A DNA stretch of 64,000 nucleotides from Halopseudomonas phragmitis (GCF_002056295.1 NZ_CP020100.1:2627501-2691500); one strand, 5' to 3'. Shown: positions 27,146-38,113, counted from the first letter of the stretch. Made by a program: numbers and translations. Notes: generated by a model from the letters alone, not told the origin.

Positions 27146-28219
27146 TCAACCCTCCCGGCTTTCAAAGTCGATGCGCGGATCGACCAGGGTATAGGTGATA
27201 TCACCGATCAGCTTCACCACCAGCCCGAGCAGGGTGAAGATATACAGGGTGCCGAACATCACCGGATAGTCGCGGTTGATTGCTGCCTCAAAACCCAGCA
27301 GACCAAGCCCGTCGAGCGAGAATATTACCTCGATCAGCAGCGCGCCGGTGAAGAAGACGCTGATCAGCGCGGCGGGAAAGCCAGCGATGATCAACAGCAT
27401 GGCGTTGCGAAACACATGGCCGTAGAGTACGCGCGAAGCTGACAGGCCCTTGGCCCTGGCGGTGATCACATATTGCTTGCCGATCTCGTCGAGGAAGCAG
27501 TTCTTGGTCAACATGGTCAGGGTGGCGAAGCTGCCGATGACCATGGCTGTGATCGGTAGCACCATGTGCCAGGCGTAGTCCTTGACCTTGCCCCAGGTGC
27601 TCAGCTCTTCCCAGTTGCTGGAGGTCAGGCCGCGAAGCGGGAACCAGTCGAAATAGCTGCCACCAGCAAACAGCACGATCAGCAGGATGGCCAGCAGGAA
27701 GCCGGGAATGGCGTACCCAACAATTATCAGCGAACTGGTCCAGACATCGAAGGTAGAGCCATGCTTGACCGCCTTGCGCACGCCCAGCGGAATTGAAATC
27801 AGATAGGTGATCAGGGTGGTCCATAGCCCGAGGGAAATTGACACCGGCATTTTCTCGATAATCAGGTCGACCACGCTGTCGTCACGGAAAAAGCTGTCGC
27901 CGAAGTCGAAGGTCAGGTAGCCCTTGATCATCAGCCAGAAGCGCTCATTGGCCGGTTTGTCAAAGCCATACATACGCTCGATTTCGGCAATGATGTCTGG
28001 GTCCAGGCCCTGAGCGCCACGATAGCTGCTGCCACTGGCAACCTCGCCATGGATGCTGCCGGAAATCCGGCTGGTTGCCCCTTCAAAACCTTCGAGCTGG
28101 GCGATCATCTGTTCGACCGGCCCGCCGGGAGCGGCCTGGATGATCAGGAAGTTGATCAGCAGGATGCCGAACAGGGTCGGGATGATCAGTAATAGGCGGC
28201 GAATGATGTAGGCCAGCAT
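27146..28219 (-). CDS. yejB: YejB-type peptide ABC importer permease
   Basis: A 357-residue partner permease of the DppB/OppB class. It has an N-terminal helix [21 protein letters not shown], a periplasmic insertion (about 35-130, with [12 protein letters not shown]) typical of YejB, then helices and an EAA loop ([21 protein letters not shown]). The start at 28219 is 2 bp after the upstream binding-protein stop. The five genes form one leftward operon. Confidence 0.93.
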   Translation of the reverse strand: MLAYIIRRLLLIIPTLFGILLINFLIIQAAPGGPVEQMIAQLEGFEGATSRISGSIHGEVASGSSYRGAQGLDPDIIAEIERMYGFDKPANERFWLMIKGYLTFDFGDSFFRDDSVVDLIIEKMPVSISLGLWTTLITYLISIPLGVRKAVKHGSTFDVWTSSLIIVGYAIPGFLLAILLIVLFAGGSYFDWFPLRGLTSSNWEELSTWGKVKDYAWHMVLPITAMVIGSFATLTMLTKNCFLDEIGKQYVITARAKGLSASRVLYGHVFRNAMLLIIAGFPAALISVFFTGALLIEVIFSLDGLGLLGFEAAINRDYPVMFGTLYIFTLLGLVVKLIGDITYTLVDPRIDFESREG

Positions 28220-28221
28220 GC

Positions 28222-30057
28222 TCAGTCGTCCTGGGTTTCGATGATAAGCGGGCGACTGCGCAGCGCGGCCGCCTTGGCCGGGTCTTCCCACCAGGTGAAC
28301 AGCCCCAGGTCATACTTGGGCGGCAGCGCTGGGTGGGCAAAGCGGTTCCAGTAGGCAACCCGGTAGACGGTGGTGTGGAAGTTCGGCACCAGGATGTGCT
28401 TGGCCCGCAGTACCCGGTCCAGGGCCCGGGTATGGGTGATCAGCGACTCCCGTGAGTCGGCCTGGATCAGGCCGTCGACCAGAGCGTCCACCGCCGGGTG
28501 GCGCAAACCCATCAGGTTACGGCTGCCAGGGTTGTCGGCGCTCGCTGAGTGCCAGTATTCGCGCTGCTCATTGCCTGGTGAGTTGGACTGGCCGAAGCTG
28601 GTGACTACCATATCGAAGTCGCGTGAGCGCAGGCGGTTGATGTACTGCGAGGTGTCTACCCGACGCAGGGTCAGCTCGATGCCGAGTGACGCCAGATTGC
28701 GCTTGTAGGGTAGCAGCACCCGCTCGAAGTCGGCCTGAACGATCAGAAACTCGAAGCGCAGTGGCTCGCCGTCCTCATTGACCAGAAGGTCGTTCTCGAT
28801 CCGCCAGCCGGCTTCCTGCAATAGGGCGTAAGCCTCACGCATCTGCTCGCGGATCACGCCGCTGCCATCAGTGCGGGGCGGGCTCCAGGCCGGACCGAAT
28901 ACGCTGTCCGGCAACTGCTCGCGCCAGGGTTCCAGCAGTGCCAGTTCAGCTTCATCAGGCAGGCCGTTGGCGCCCAGCTCGGAGTTGCCGAAATAGCTGT
29001 TGCTGCGCTCATAGGCATTATGGAACAGCCGGCCATTGGCCCACTCGAAGTCGAACAGCAGGGTGATGGCCTTGCGGACCCGGCGGTCCTGGAAGTAGGG
29101 CCGGCGCATGTTGAAGACGAATCCTTGCATGCCCTGGGTGTTGAGATTGGGGATCTCCTCCTGGATGATCCGACCGTCACGCAGGGCCGGGCTGGCGTAG
29201 CCGCCGGCCCAGTTGCGGGCACTGTATTCCTGGTTGAAGTCGAACTGGCCAGCCTTGAAGGCCTCCAGGGCTACCCCTAGATCGCGGTAATAGTCCACCA
29301 CGACCCGGTCGAAGTTATAAAAGCCACGGTTGACCGGCAGGTCGGCGCCCCAGTAGTCCTCGACCCGGCTGAAGCTGATGCTGCGCCCGGCGTTGACCTG
29401 GGCAATCCGGTAGGGACCGCTGCCCAGCGGCGGTTCCAGGGTGGTGCGAGCGAAATCGCGCTCAGCCCAATAATGTGCCGGCAGTACCGGCAATTGGCCC
29501 AGTACCAGTGGCAATTCACGGTTGCGGCCATGGTGGAAGTGGAAGGTCACGGTACGCTCGTCATTGGCCACCACTTCCTTCACGTCGGCGTAATAGGCCC
29601 GATAGAAGGGCGCGCCTTTTTCCACCAGGGTGTTGAAGGTGAACACCACATCGTTGGCGGTGACCGGTTGTCCATCATGAAAACGCGCCTGGGGCCTCAG
29701 GTAAAAACGAACCCAGGTATTGTCTTCGGGGTGCTCGATGCGTTCGGCCAGCAACCCGTATTCGGTGAACGGCTCGTCCAGCGAGTGGAAGGTCAGGGTG
29801 TCGTAGATCAGGCCCAATCGGTCAGCGCTGTTGCCGCGGCTGATGAAACCGTTGAGTGAGTCGAAGCTGCCAAAGCCGGACAGGCGCAGGGTACCGCCCT
29901 TGGGTGCCTCCGGATTGACGTATTCGAAATGGCTGAAGTCCGCCGGATACTTTGGCGGCTCGCCGTACAGGGTCAGGGCGTGGCTACCGGCTGCACTGGC
30001 CAGTGGGGCCAGCGCGAGCATCAGGAAACCGGTGAACATTTTCAACGTGGCGCGCAT
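28222..30057 (-). CDS. YejA-like periplasmic oligopeptide-binding protein, copy 1
   Basis: A 611-residue family 5 solute-binding protein. It has a signal peptide (about 1-22, [14 protein letters not shown]) and the YejA-type opening [24 protein letters not shown]. Later segments include [19 protein letters not shown] and the C-terminal WEDPAK. It delivers ligand to the YejBEF core. It lies 17 bp after copy 2, with which it shares clear similarity along the whole length, so the pair arose by duplication. Which copy is the true orthologue of yejA cannot be told here. Confidence 0.9.
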   Translation of the reverse strand: MRATLKMFTGFLMLALAPLASAAGSHALTLYGEPPKYPADFSHFEYVNPEAPKGGTLRLSGFGSFDSLNGFISRGNSADRLGLIYDTLTFHSLDEPFTEYGLLAERIEHPEDNTWVRFYLRPQARFHDGQPVTANDVVFTFNTLVEKGAPFYRAYYADVKEVVANDERTVTFHFHHGRNRELPLVLGQLPVLPAHYWAERDFARTTLEPPLGSGPYRIAQVNAGRSISFSRVEDYWGADLPVNRGFYNFDRVVVDYYRDLGVALEAFKAGQFDFNQEYSARNWAGGYASPALRDGRIIQEEIPNLNTQGMQGFVFNMRRPYFQDRRVRKAITLLFDFEWANGRLFHNAYERSNSYFGNSELGANGLPDEAELALLEPWREQLPDSVFGPAWSPPRTDGSGVIREQMREAYALLQEAGWRIENDLLVNEDGEPLRFEFLIVQADFERVLLPYKRNLASLGIELTLRRVDTSQYINRLRSRDFDMVVTSFGQSNSPGNEQREYWHSASADNPGSRNLMGLRHPAVDALVDGLIQADSRESLITHTRALDRVLRAKHILVPNFHTTVYRVAYWNRFAHPALPPKYDLGLFTWWEDPAKAAALRSRPLIIETQDD

Positions 30058-30074
30058 CGAGTGACCTTGTTTTT

Positions 30075-31910
30075 CTAATCCGCTTCCATGTCTATCCACC
30101 AGCTCCGGATGGCCAGCGAATAGGGTGGTGTCTCCGGGCTCTTGAGCCAGCGACGGTGAGCAATGCGGTGGTAGTTTATATACCAGTTTGGAATTGTGTA
30201 GTGCTGCCATAGTAACACCCTGTCCAGAGCCCGGGCAGCGCCAATCTGTTCTTCTCGGGTCGTGGCGGCCAGCAGGTGTTCAAGCAGATCGTCAACCACC
30301 GGATGGCTGACTCCGGCATAGTTGCGGCTGCCCTTGACGTCACGCTGACTGGAGTGGAAGTAGCCATGCTGTTCGAGCCCGGGCGACAGGCTCTGCGGCA
30401 AGGTGGCCAGGATCATATCGTAATCGAACTGGTCGAGCCGGGCCTTGTATTGGGCCCGGTCCACGGTGCGCACGCGCAACTCGATCCCTAGACGTGACAG
30501 GTTGGCCCGGTAGGGCTGGAGGATGCGCTCAAGACTGGGGTTGACCAGCAGGACCTCGAACACCAGCGGCTGATTGTTTTTATTGACCAGGCGACCCTGG
30601 CGCAAGGTCCAGCCGGCCTCTGCAAACAACTCCACCACTTGGCGCAAATGCTCGCGGGGGATGCCGCGACCATCGGTGACCGGTAGCCTGAAGGGCTCCA
30701 GAAACAGTGCCGAAGGCAGTGCTTCGCGATGTGGGGACAGGTACAGAAACTCCTGTCCGACCGGAATGTCGCTAGCGCTGAAAGGGCTGTTGGGATAGTA
30801 ACTGAGTGAGCGCTGATACGCGTCGTAGAACAACACCCGATTGGACCACTCGAAATCGAACATCATGCCCAGTGCCTGGCGCACCTGTCGTTGATCGAAG
30901 GGCGCGCGGCGGGTATTGAAGAATAGGGCCTGGGTGGCGCTGGGAATCTGGTGTGGCACCGCCCGTTTGCGCACCTGACCGTTGCGCACCGCCGGGAAGT
31001 CGTAGGCGTTTTCCCAGTTGCTGGCCTTGTGGTCGAAATAGAAGTCGAACAGCCCGGCCTTGAAGGCCTCGAAGGCGACGTTGTTATCGCGGTAGAACTC
31101 AACCTCCAGGCGATCGACGTTGTACTTACCGCGGTTGATCGGCAAATCGCGCCCCCAGTAGTTCTTCACCCGCTCGAACACCAGCCGGCGCCCGGGGCGA
31201 ACGTCGGTGATCCGGTAGGGTCCGCTGTTGAGCCCGGGTTCGAAGGTGGTGTCAGCAAAGTTGCGGTCGCGCCAGTAGTGCTCCGGCAGCACAGGCAGTT
31301 CGCTCAGGCGCAGGATCAGCAGCGGGTTGTCGCTGCGGCCAAAAACGAAGCGGATGCGGTGCTGACCGAGGATGTCGACGCGCTCGACCTCCTGCAGCAT
31401 CGAGCGGTAATTGGGGTGCCCCTGCTCGCTGAGCAAGCGCCAGGAAAACTCCACATCCCGTGCTGTGATCGGCTGGCCATCGTGGAAGCGGGCCTCGGGG
31501 CGCAGGTTGAATACCACCCAGCTACGGTCGTCACTGAATTCCAGGGTTTCGGCGATCAGCCCATAGGCCGAATAGGGTTCATCCCCGGAAGGGTCGTAAA
31601 CGCCGGTGCCGACCATCAGTGGCTCATTCAGCTCGGTAATGCCGTAGTGCTGGAAGTTGCCGGTGTTGACTGGGCTGGTGCCTTTGAGCGTGTAGGGATT
31701 GAGGGTGTCGAAGGTGCCATTGCCCATCACTCGCAGGGTGCCACCCTTGGGTGCATCAGGGTTGACATAGTCCAGATGCTGAAAGTCACTGGTGTAGTGC
31801 GGCAGGCCGTACAGGGCATAGCCGTGTTGCTTGTAGACGGCAGCGCTGGCCTGCAGGCTCAGGGCCAGCAACAGCAGTGTTGTCAGTGTCGAGAATAGCC
31901 TTGCTGTCAT
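30075..31910 (-). CDS. YejA-like periplasmic oligopeptide-binding protein, copy 2
   Basis: A second 611-residue family 5 solute-binding protein, first gene of the operon. It has a signal peptide (about 1-23, LLLLALSLQASAA), then [30 protein letters not shown]. It shares FHDGQPITARDV and YWGRDLPINRGKYN with copy 1 ([26 protein letters not shown]). The two copies differ in the ligand-pocket region, suggesting different peptide preferences through one permease. No clear promoter was found in the 139-bp gap before it. Confidence 0.9.
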   Translation of the reverse strand: MTARLFSTLTTLLLLALSLQASAAVYKQHGYALYGLPHYTSDFQHLDYVNPDAPKGGTLRVMGNGTFDTLNPYTLKGTSPVNTGNFQHYGITELNEPLMVGTGVYDPSGDEPYSAYGLIAETLEFSDDRSWVVFNLRPEARFHDGQPITARDVEFSWRLLSEQGHPNYRSMLQEVERVDILGQHRIRFVFGRSDNPLLILRLSELPVLPEHYWRDRNFADTTFEPGLNSGPYRITDVRPGRRLVFERVKNYWGRDLPINRGKYNVDRLEVEFYRDNNVAFEAFKAGLFDFYFDHKASNWENAYDFPAVRNGQVRKRAVPHQIPSATQALFFNTRRAPFDQRQVRQALGMMFDFEWSNRVLFYDAYQRSLSYYPNSPFSASDIPVGQEFLYLSPHREALPSALFLEPFRLPVTDGRGIPREHLRQVVELFAEAGWTLRQGRLVNKNNQPLVFEVLLVNPSLERILQPYRANLSRLGIELRVRTVDRAQYKARLDQFDYDMILATLPQSLSPGLEQHGYFHSSQRDVKGSRNYAGVSHPVVDDLLEHLLAATTREEQIGAARALDRVLLWQHYTIPNWYINYHRIAHRRWLKSPETPPYSLAIRSWWIDMEAD

Positions 31911-32012
31911 GGACTGCCGCGTCTAAAGGTTCAAGCGCAACGCTACCATTCCTCCTGCATTGGTGAAAGCTCTCAAGCAATCAAGGAATGACGTCATGTG
32001 ACAGACCATGAT

Positions 32013-32034
32013 GCCCCGGGGACGTTCCCGGGGC
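32013..32034 (-). terminator. GC-rich hairpin after mltD
   Basis: A perfect 8-bp stem GCCCCGGG/CCCGGGGC with a 6-base loop, 16 bp beyond the mltD stop. No T-run follows on either side, so termination is uncertain. Confidence 0.4.
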
Positions 32035-32049
32035 TGGTGGCGGGAAGTT

Positions 32050-33585
32050 TCAGGGCACGAACAGGGTCAGTTGCTGGCCAGGCTGGATGTGCCGGCCAAG
32101 CTGGTTCCAGTCGCGGATATTCTGGATCTCGACCTTGAACTGGCGAGCGATGCTGTAGAGCGAGTCGCCACTTTTGACCGTATAAGTCATGCTGCGGTTC
32201 TGGCTGGCACTGGCCGCAGCTGGCAGGCGCAGCGTCTGGCCTGCCCTCAATGCCGGGCTTTCGAGTCCGTTGTGCTGCTTGATTTGGCTCACACTCAGGC
32301 CATGGTTACGGGCAATGGCCCAGAGGTTGTCGCCGGGCTGGACCTGATAGCGCAGCTCCTGGGGTGTGGTAGCGGCAATTGCGGCGACGCTCTGGGGCGC
32401 GGGCTCGCTATCACCCAGGCGAGGCAGCATCAGGGTCTGACCAACACGGATCAGGTTGCCATTGATGCTGTTTACTTCGCGTAGAGCACCTACGCTGACT
32501 TGGTAGCGACGGGCAATCTGCGACAGGGTATCGCCACTGCGGACCTGATAGCGCTGGTAGTTAACCCGTTGATCCTCGGGCAGGGCTGCCAGCGCGGCGC
32601 TGAACTGTTCGGCGCGATCAACCGGAACCAGCATTTGGTAGGTGCCCTGCGGTGCGGTGATACGTTGCTTGAAGGCCGGGTTCAGGCGCAGCAATTCGTC
32701 GGTGCTGATATCGGCCAGTTCGGCAGCCTTGCTCAGCTCCAGTTGGTGCTCGATGGTGATTTCGGCAAAGTAGGGTTCGTCCGGCAGTTCGGGTAGAGCT
32801 GCGCCATGTTGAGTCGGGCTGTCAATGATCTGTGCCAGGGCCAGCAGCTTGGGCACGTAGTTCATGGTCTCGCGCGGCAGTTGCAGATTCCAGTAATCGG
32901 TCGGCAGGTTCAGCGCCTGGTTGCGTTGAATAGCCCGGCCAACGCAGCCTTCTCCACAGTTGTAAGCAGCCAGAGCCAGTAGCCAGTCGCCATCGAAGCG
33001 CTCGTTGAGCTGGGTCAGGTAGTCCATGGCAGCCTGCGTCGAGGCAACCACGTCACGCCGGCCGTCGTACCACCAGTCCTGGCGCAGCGAGAACTGCTGA
33101 CCGGTGGAGGGAATGAATTGCCAAAGACCAGCGGCATGAGCGCTGGAATAGGCCATCGGGTTGTAGGAGCTTTCAACGAACGGCAGCAGCGCCAGTTCCT
33201 GGGGCAGTTCACGGGCCTCCAGTTGCTCGACTACGTAATGCAGGTAACGTTGAGCTCGTTCGCCGCTGACTTCGAAATAACGGGTCTGGTTGAGAAAGGC
33301 CAGACGCTGCTGGTCAATGCGCGGGTTGTCGATCAGGGCCGGGTCAAGCAGGAAACCCTGGCGAATGCGTGACCACAGGGTATGGGGTTCTTCAGGGGCG
33401 GCCTGGCGGGCGCGGGGTTTGCTGCTGGCGCGAGGCGGGCTCGCGGGTTCGGCGGTTCTGCCGGGTTTGAGGCTAGGCTCATGTTGTTGAAGGCTGGGAC
33501 TACTTTGGCAACCTGCCAGCACCGCCAGAATCAGTGCAAGGCAGGTTTTGCCATGTGAGATGAGTAACTTCTGATAAAAACGCAT
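32050..33585 (-). CDS. mltD: MltD, membrane-bound lytic transglycosylase with three LysM repeats
   Basis: A 511-residue lipoprotein that cleaves glycan strands of peptidoglycan. The lipobox is LAGC at about residue 26. The SLT domain (about 120-230) has the catalytic glutamate in PFVESSYNPMA, followed by AAGLWQFIPSTGQQF and AAYNCGEGCV. Three LysM repeats follow (each opening with SGDTLS, PGDNLW or SGDSLY). The gene stands alone between the peptide importer and gloB, as in P. aeruginosa. Confidence 0.96.
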   Translation of the reverse strand: MRFYQKLLISHGKTCLALILAVLAGCQSSPSLQQHEPSLKPGRTAEPASPPRASSKPRARQAAPEEPHTLWSRIRQGFLLDPALIDNPRIDQQRLAFLNQTRYFEVSGERAQRYLHYVVEQLEARELPQELALLPFVESSYNPMAYSSAHAAGLWQFIPSTGQQFSLRQDWWYDGRRDVVASTQAAMDYLTQLNERFDGDWLLALAAYNCGEGCVGRAIQRNQALNLPTDYWNLQLPRETMNYVPKLLALAQIIDSPTQHGAALPELPDEPYFAEITIEHQLELSKAAELADISTDELLRLNPAFKQRITAPQGTYQMLVPVDRAEQFSAALAALPEDQRVNYQRYQVRSGDTLSQIARRYQVSVGALREVNSINGNLIRVGQTLMLPRLGDSEPAPQSVAAIAATTPQELRYQVQPGDNLWAIARNHGLSVSQIKQHNGLESPALRAGQTLRLPAAASASQNRSMTYTVKSGDSLYSIARQFKVEIQNIRDWNQLGRHIQPGQQLTLFVP

Positions 33586-33677
33586 GAGCTGGCCCGGTCA
33601 AAATTTGACCGATTTTAGGGGGATACCCCACTCGCTGCAAGCCGCAACGCTGCGTCAAATCGCTACAGGGTTGAGAG

Positions 33678-33697
33678 CTGCCTCACAAATGAGGCAG
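33678..33697 (-). terminator. hairpin directly after gloB
   Basis: An 8-bp perfect stem CTGCCTCA/TGAGGCAG with a 4-base loop, 6 bp after the gloB stop. A T-run is lacking, so it may be a weak or Rho-aided terminator. Confidence 0.4.
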
Positions 33698-33703
33698 TTG
33701 GTC

Positions 33704-34483
33704 TCAGAAGTTGTCCTTCCAGGCCCGGACTGCAGCCAGGGTTTCGGCGCCGGGCGCAAGGGTTTTGCCGCAATGGCGGCTAGCGGCGGCAGTGACCTCG
33801 GCAACCGAGCTGCGCATGAACGGATTGGTCAGTTTCTCCAGACCGATACTGCTGGGCAGGGTGATGCGACCGTCGCTGCGTAGCTCGTCGACCACTTCCA
33901 AGCGCACCTTGATATCGTCGTTGTCCGGTTCTACCGCCCGGGCAAAACGCAGGTTCGACTGAGTATATTCGTGGGCGCAATAGACCCGCGTTTGGTCCGG
34001 CAGAGCGGCAAGCTTCTGCAGTGAAGTCTGCATCTGCTCGGCGCTGCCTTCAAAGAGTCGCCCGCAACCGCCAGCAAACAGGGTGTCGCCACTCAGCAGC
34101 CAGGGATCGCCGTCGTTGGCGCAATAAAAGGCGATGTGGTCCAGGGTGTGTCCGGGTACGGCTATAACTTCAACCTCTTGACCGAACAGCGCGAACCGAG
34201 CACCTTCGGCCAGTGGCCGGTCAATACCCCTGATCGCCGGATTGTCTGGGCCATAGACTCGGCACTCGGTTGCTGCCTTGAGGGTGGCCAGGCCGCCGGT
34301 ATGATCCGGGTGGTGGTGGGTGATCAGAATTCGGGTCAGGCTGTAGTCGGGGCGTCGGCCCAACCAGTTGATGACCGGCTTGGCGTCGCCAGGGTCGACA
34401 GCCGCGACCTGACGGCTGGCTTCGTCGACGATCAGCCAGATATAGTTGTCATTGAACGCTGGCAGGGCAATGATGTCAGGCAT
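33704..34483 (-). CDS. gloB: GloB, hydroxyacylglutathione hydrolase (glyoxalase II)
   Basis: A 259-residue metallo-beta-lactamase-fold enzyme that hydrolyses S-lactoylglutathione in methylglyoxal detoxification. The metal motif is THHHPDH (55-61). Further ligands are in VPGHTLDHIAFY, LSGDTLFAGGCGRLFEG and CAHEYTQSNLRFA. The start MPDIIALPAFNDNYIWL (34483) is the conserved N-terminus; the longer upstream frame runs into the divergent methyltransferase. It is divergent from that gene, sharing a 78-bp promoter region. Confidence 0.96.
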   Translation of the reverse strand: MPDIIALPAFNDNYIWLIVDEASRQVAAVDPGDAKPVINWLGRRPDYSLTRILITHHHPDHTGGLATLKAATECRVYGPDNPAIRGIDRPLAEGARFALFGQEVEVIAVPGHTLDHIAFYCANDGDPWLLSGDTLFAGGCGRLFEGSAEQMQTSLQKLAALPDQTRVYCAHEYTQSNLRFARAVEPDNDDIKVRLEVVDELRSDGRITLPSSIGLEKLTNPFMRSSVAEVTAAASRHCGKTLAPGAETLAAVRAWKDNF

Positions 34484-34561
34484 ATTAAGGGCTACGCTAT
34501 GTGTTCTGTTAAGGTTAATTCTAGGGGTTGTGCCTGACCAAGGCCACCCCGTGGAGGTTTC

Positions 34562-35335
34562 ATGTCGACTCCGGATGCGTCCGGCTCCATCAGTCAGGCC
34601 GATCTGATCCGGCTGCTTGAGGTGGCCAGGGCCTGGCTGGATTCGCCGCCCGGGCAGATGCTGCTGGCCGCTGAACGGCAGGTCATGCGTGACACACTGC
34701 CGACATGTTTTGGTCAGCATCTGGTGCAGTATGGTTTGGCTCCTGGGCTGCTGGATGAAGAGCGTGTCGTGCTGCGCAATCACTGGCAGGTTGATCTGAT
34801 AAACGGCAGTCAGGCGATTCCGGTCGAGGAGGGGCATTGGCCGTTTGCGCCGCAGTCGCTGGATGTTGTGGTGCTGCACCATGGGCTGGATTTCTGTCTG
34901 GCGCCGCGCACCTTGCTGCGTGAGGCCTGTCAGGCGGTCCGGGCTGGCGGGCACATGCTGATTTTCGGCTTCAACCCCTGGAGTGCTTGGGGGCTCAGTC
35001 ATTTCGCCGGGCGTGACTGGTTCAGCGAGGCAGGTTTTGTCAGCCCGTCGCGCTTGATCGACTGGCTGGAACTGTTGGGTTTTGTGGTGGAGAAACGGGT
35101 GGATGGGTGTTATCGTCCGCCGCTCAGATCGCAGCGCTGGCTCGATCGCCTGCAACGGCTTGAACGGCTGAGCGGGCGCCATCGAATACCGGGCGGCGGC
35201 TTCTACTTTCTCGTTGCGCGACGCCAGATGTTGGGGGCTACCCCAAGCCGCGAGCGCAGCATGGCATTCCCGGCACTGAATCTGCCACCGCTGGTAGCTG
35301 GCAGCCGACGTGCGCAGAAACGGAACAGTCGATGA
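34562..35335 (+). CDS. YafS-like SAM-dependent methyltransferase
   Basis: A 257-residue class I methyltransferase-like protein of unknown substrate. The first glycine motif is weak, but the post-motif [42 protein letters not shown] is typical of the Methyltransf_11 group. E. coli has yafS at the same place between gloB and rnhA. Its stop overlaps the start of rnhA, so both are translated from one message together with dnaQ. Confidence 0.85.
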   Translation: MSTPDASGSISQADLIRLLEVARAWLDSPPGQMLLAAERQVMRDTLPTCFGQHLVQYGLAPGLLDEERVVLRNHWQVDLINGSQAIPVEEGHWPFAPQSLDVVVLHHGLDFCLAPRTLLREACQAVRAGGHMLIFGFNPWSAWGLSHFAGRDWFSEAGFVSPSRLIDWLELLGFVVEKRVDGCYRPPLRSQRWLDRLQRLERLSGRHRIPGGGFYFLVARRQMLGATPSRERSMAFPALNLPPLVAGSRRAQKRNSR

Positions 35336-35793
35336 CTCAGGCGATAGAAATCTTCACCGACGGAGCCTGCAAGGGCAATCCCGGTCCCGGTGGCTGGGGG
35401 GTATTGCTGCGTTGGGGCGAACATGAAAAGGCCCTATGCGGTGGCGAGCCCGATACCACCAACAACCGCATGGAGCTTATGGCGGCGATTCAGGGCCTGC
35501 AGGCGCTGAAAAAATCCTCGCAGGTCATTCTGACTACAGATTCCGAGTATGTAATGAAGGGCATCCGCGAGTGGATGCCCAACTGGAAAAAGCGCGGCTG
35601 GAAAACCTCCAGTCGCCAGCCGGTCAAGAATGCCGATCTGTGGCAGCAGCTTGACGAACTGGTGGCTCAGCATCAGGTTGAGTGGCGCTGGGTGCGCGGC
35701 CACAGCGGTCACCGGGAAAATGAAATAGCCGATGCCCTGGCCAATCAGGGTGTAGAACAGGTATTGAAAGCGCGAGGGCGTTCACATGCGTGA
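35332..35793 (+). CDS. rnhA: RNase HI
   Basis: A 153-residue RNase HI that removes RNA from RNA-DNA hybrids. All four catalytic carboxylates lie at the E. coli positions: D10, E48, D70 and D134. It also has the basic handle region ([16 protein letters not shown]). It overlaps the methyltransferase by 4 bp and dnaQ by 8 bp in the same direction; in E. coli rnhA and dnaQ are divergent. Confidence 0.98.
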   Translation: MTQAIEIFTDGACKGNPGPGGWGVLLRWGEHEKALCGGEPDTTNNRMELMAAIQGLQALKKSSQVILTTDSEYVMKGIREWMPNWKKRGWKTSSRQPVKNADLWQQLDELVAQHQVEWRWVRGHSGHRENEIADALANQGVEQVLKARGRSHA

Positions 35794-36511
35794 AGTGGTA
35801 CTGGATACCGAAACCACGGGTATCGAGCCCAAGGAAGGTCACCGGATCATCGAAATCGGCTGTGTCGAACTGATCGGCCGGCGTTTAACCGGGCGTCATT
35901 ACCATGTCTATATCAACCCTCAGCGCGAGGTTGATGAAGGCGCTATCGCGGTTCACGGTATTACCAACGAATTTCTGGTCGATAAGCCGCTGTTCGCCGA
36001 CGTGGTCGAGGACTTCATGCGCTTTATCAGCGGTGCTCGGCTGGTTATTCATAACGCGGCGTTCGACGTCGGCTTTATCGACAGCGAGCTTGACCGTCTC
36101 AATGCTGGTCATGGTCGGGTAATCGATCATTGCAGCGTGCTCGATACCCTGGCCATGGCTCGGGAAAAGCATCCAGGCCAGCGCAACAGCTTGGATGCCT
36201 TGTGCAAACGCTACGGGGTCGACAACTCCCAGCGTGACCTGCACGGCGCCTTGCTGGATGCGGAAATTCTCGCCGATGTCTATCTGATCATGACTGGCGG
36301 CCAGACCGCCCTGAGCCTGGCCGGCAATGGCCAGGACTCGGGTGAAGGCGGTCAGCATGGCAGTGTGATCCGGCGTCTGAGTGAGCAGGATCGTGCCGGT
36401 TTGCGGGTGCTGCGTGCCAGCGAAGCCGAACTGGCAGCCCATGCCAAATGCCTGGCTGCCGTGGAAAAGTCAGCCGGCTTTACCCTGTGGCAGGGCAAGC
36501 CGAGCGAATAG
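35786..36511 (+). CDS. dnaQ: DnaQ, DNA polymerase III epsilon (proofreading) subunit
   Basis: A 241-residue 3'-5' exonuclease of the DEDDh family, the proofreader of the replicase. Exo I is VLDTETTG (D7, E9), Exo II is [11 protein letters not shown], and Exo III is near [17 protein letters not shown]-terminal tail that binds the alpha subunit follows. Its stop is 3 bp from the convergent nhaB stop, with no terminator visible between them. Confidence 0.97.
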   Translation: MREVVLDTETTGIEPKEGHRIIEIGCVELIGRRLTGRHYHVYINPQREVDEGAIAVHGITNEFLVDKPLFADVVEDFMRFISGARLVIHNAAFDVGFIDSELDRLNAGHGRVIDHCSVLDTLAMAREKHPGQRNSLDALCKRYGVDNSQRDLHGALLDAEILADVYLIMTGGQTALSLAGNGQDSGEGGQHGSVIRRLSEQDRAGLRVLRASEAELAAHAKCLAAVEKSAGFTLWQGKPSE

Positions 36512-36514
36512 GTT

Positions 36515-38008
36515 TTAAAGCCAGTTGCTGACGGCAAATAGCCCCACCCCACCCAACACCAGCGTATATGGCAGCGCCATCACCACCATACGGCCATAGG
36601 ACAGGCGCACCAGCGGCGCAATGGCCGAGGTCAGCAGGAACAAGAACGCCGCCTGGCCGTTGGGGGTGGCAACGCTGGGCAGATTGGTACCGGTGTTGAT
36701 GGCGATGGCCAGCAACTCGAACTGATCGCGAGTAATATTGCCTTCATCCAAGGCTTTCTTGATCTCGCTGATGTAGACCGTGGCAACGAACACGTTGTCA
36801 CTGATCATCGACAACAAGCCGTTGGCCAGGAAAAACATGCTTGGCTGAGACTCCGGTGGCAGGGCCAGTACGGCTTCAATGATCGGGCTGAACAGGTGCT
36901 GCTCATGGATCACCGCAACGATGGCGAAGAACACCACCAGCAGTGACGTGAAGGGCAGGGCCTCCTGAAACGCCTTGCCGATCTGGTGCTCGTCGATCAC
37001 CCCGTTGAATGAGGTGATCAGGATGATAACCATCAGACCAATGAATCCGACCTCTGCTACATGCAGCGCCAAGCCCAGAACCAGCAGCACGGCGACGATG
37101 GCCTGCACCGTCAGCGCTGCCTTCTGGCCTCCCTTGCGCTTTGCCTGCTCTGCCTGGGAAAACTCTTCCAGCACCCGGCGTACCGAACGTGGCAGCTTGG
37201 CCCCGTAGCCGAACCAGCCGGTTTTCTCCAGCAGCAGGCAGGTTGTCAGACCCGCAGCCAATACCGGCATGCTTACCGGTGCCATCAGTGTGAAGAATTC
37301 GATGAAATCCCAGTCGGCGACTCGGGCGATCAGCAGGTTCTGTGGCTCGCCGACCAGGGTGCAGACCCCGCCCAGTGCGGTCCCGACTGCGCCGTGCATG
37401 AGAAGGCTGCGTAGAAACGCACGGAATTCTTCCAGGTGCTCACGGTGCAAACCTTCTTCACCTTCCGGGTCACTGGCCGGGTCGGTACTGCCGGCGGAGG
37501 CAACCTTGTGATAGACCCCGTAAAAGCCTACCGCCACACTGATGATCACCGCAGTTACGGTCAGGGCGTCGAGAAATGCAGAAAGTACTGCAGCTACAAA
37601 ACAAAAAAGTAGCCCCATCAGTGACTTGGAGCGTATTCCCAGAATCAGCTTGGTAAAGGTTACCAGTAGCAGATCCTTCATAAAGTAAATCCCGGCAACC
37701 ATGAACATCAGCAGCAGGATCACCGGCAGGTTGCCCATCACCTCCTGATACAGGGCGTCGGCACTGGTCATGCCAATGGCCAGCGCCTCGATTGCCAGCA
37801 AACCACCGGGTAGCAGGGGGTAGCACTTGAGCGCCATGGCCAGGGTGAAGATGAACTCGAGCACCAGTATCCAGCCGGTCAGGTAAGGCCCGATCAGCCA
37901 GAACAGCAGAGGGTTGAGAATAAGGAAGGCGACTATGGTGCGCTTATACCAGCCTGGGGCTTGGCCCAGAAAATTGCCAGCTAGCGCGGGCAGCAGAGCT
38001 TGTGACAT
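36515..38008 (-). CDS. nhaB: NhaB, Na+/H+ antiporter
   Basis: A 497-residue inner-membrane sodium/proton antiporter of the NhaB family. It has about a dozen hydrophobic segments and family features such as [56 protein letters not shown], and [22 protein letters not shown]. It expels Na+ at neutral to alkaline pH. The start at 38008 has GAAGGA seven bases upstream; the longer upstream frame would run through a strong inverted repeat. It has a structured leader. Confidence 0.96.
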   Translation of the reverse strand: MSQALLPALAGNFLGQAPGWYKRTIVAFLILNPLLFWLIGPYLTGWILVLEFIFTLAMALKCYPLLPGGLLAIEALAIGMTSADALYQEVMGNLPVILLLMFMVAGIYFMKDLLLVTFTKLILGIRSKSLMGLLFCFVAAVLSAFLDALTVTAVIISVAVGFYGVYHKVASAGSTDPASDPEGEEGLHREHLEEFRAFLRSLLMHGAVGTALGGVCTLVGEPQNLLIARVADWDFIEFFTLMAPVSMPVLAAGLTTCLLLEKTGWFGYGAKLPRSVRRVLEEFSQAEQAKRKGGQKAALTVQAIVAVLLVLGLALHVAEVGFIGLMVIILITSFNGVIDEHQIGKAFQEALPFTSLLVVFFAIVAVIHEQHLFSPIIEAVLALPPESQPSMFFLANGLLSMISDNVFVATVYISEIKKALDEGNITRDQFELLAIAINTGTNLPSVATPNGQAAFLFLLTSAIAPLVRLSYGRMVVMALPYTLVLGGVGLFAVSNWL

Positions 38009-38113
38009 GGGAAGGTCCTTCAAAGGTTTGGAAGAAAACTCTGAATGACGCCTCGTACCGGGCTGCGGCCGGTACGAGGCATCATTCAGGGATCGCCTCT
38101 GAGAACCTTTGAA
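38009..38113 (-). promoter_or_regulatory. structured 5' leader of nhaB, candidate cation-sensing RNA
   Basis: On the nhaB strand an outer 10-bp perfect pair (38113-38104 with 38028-38019, UUCAAAGGUU/AACCUUUGAA) encloses a 20-bp hairpin (38089-38041; arms 38080-38069 with 38061-38050 plus an outer 8 bp, one mismatch, 7-base loop). The 3' strand of the outer pair runs into the ribosome site GAAGGA. An alternative pairing of GAGGC (38099-38095) with GCCUC (38080-38076) would break the hairpin. Known Li+ and Na+ riboswitches control nha genes; I cannot match it to a class. Confidence 0.55.
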
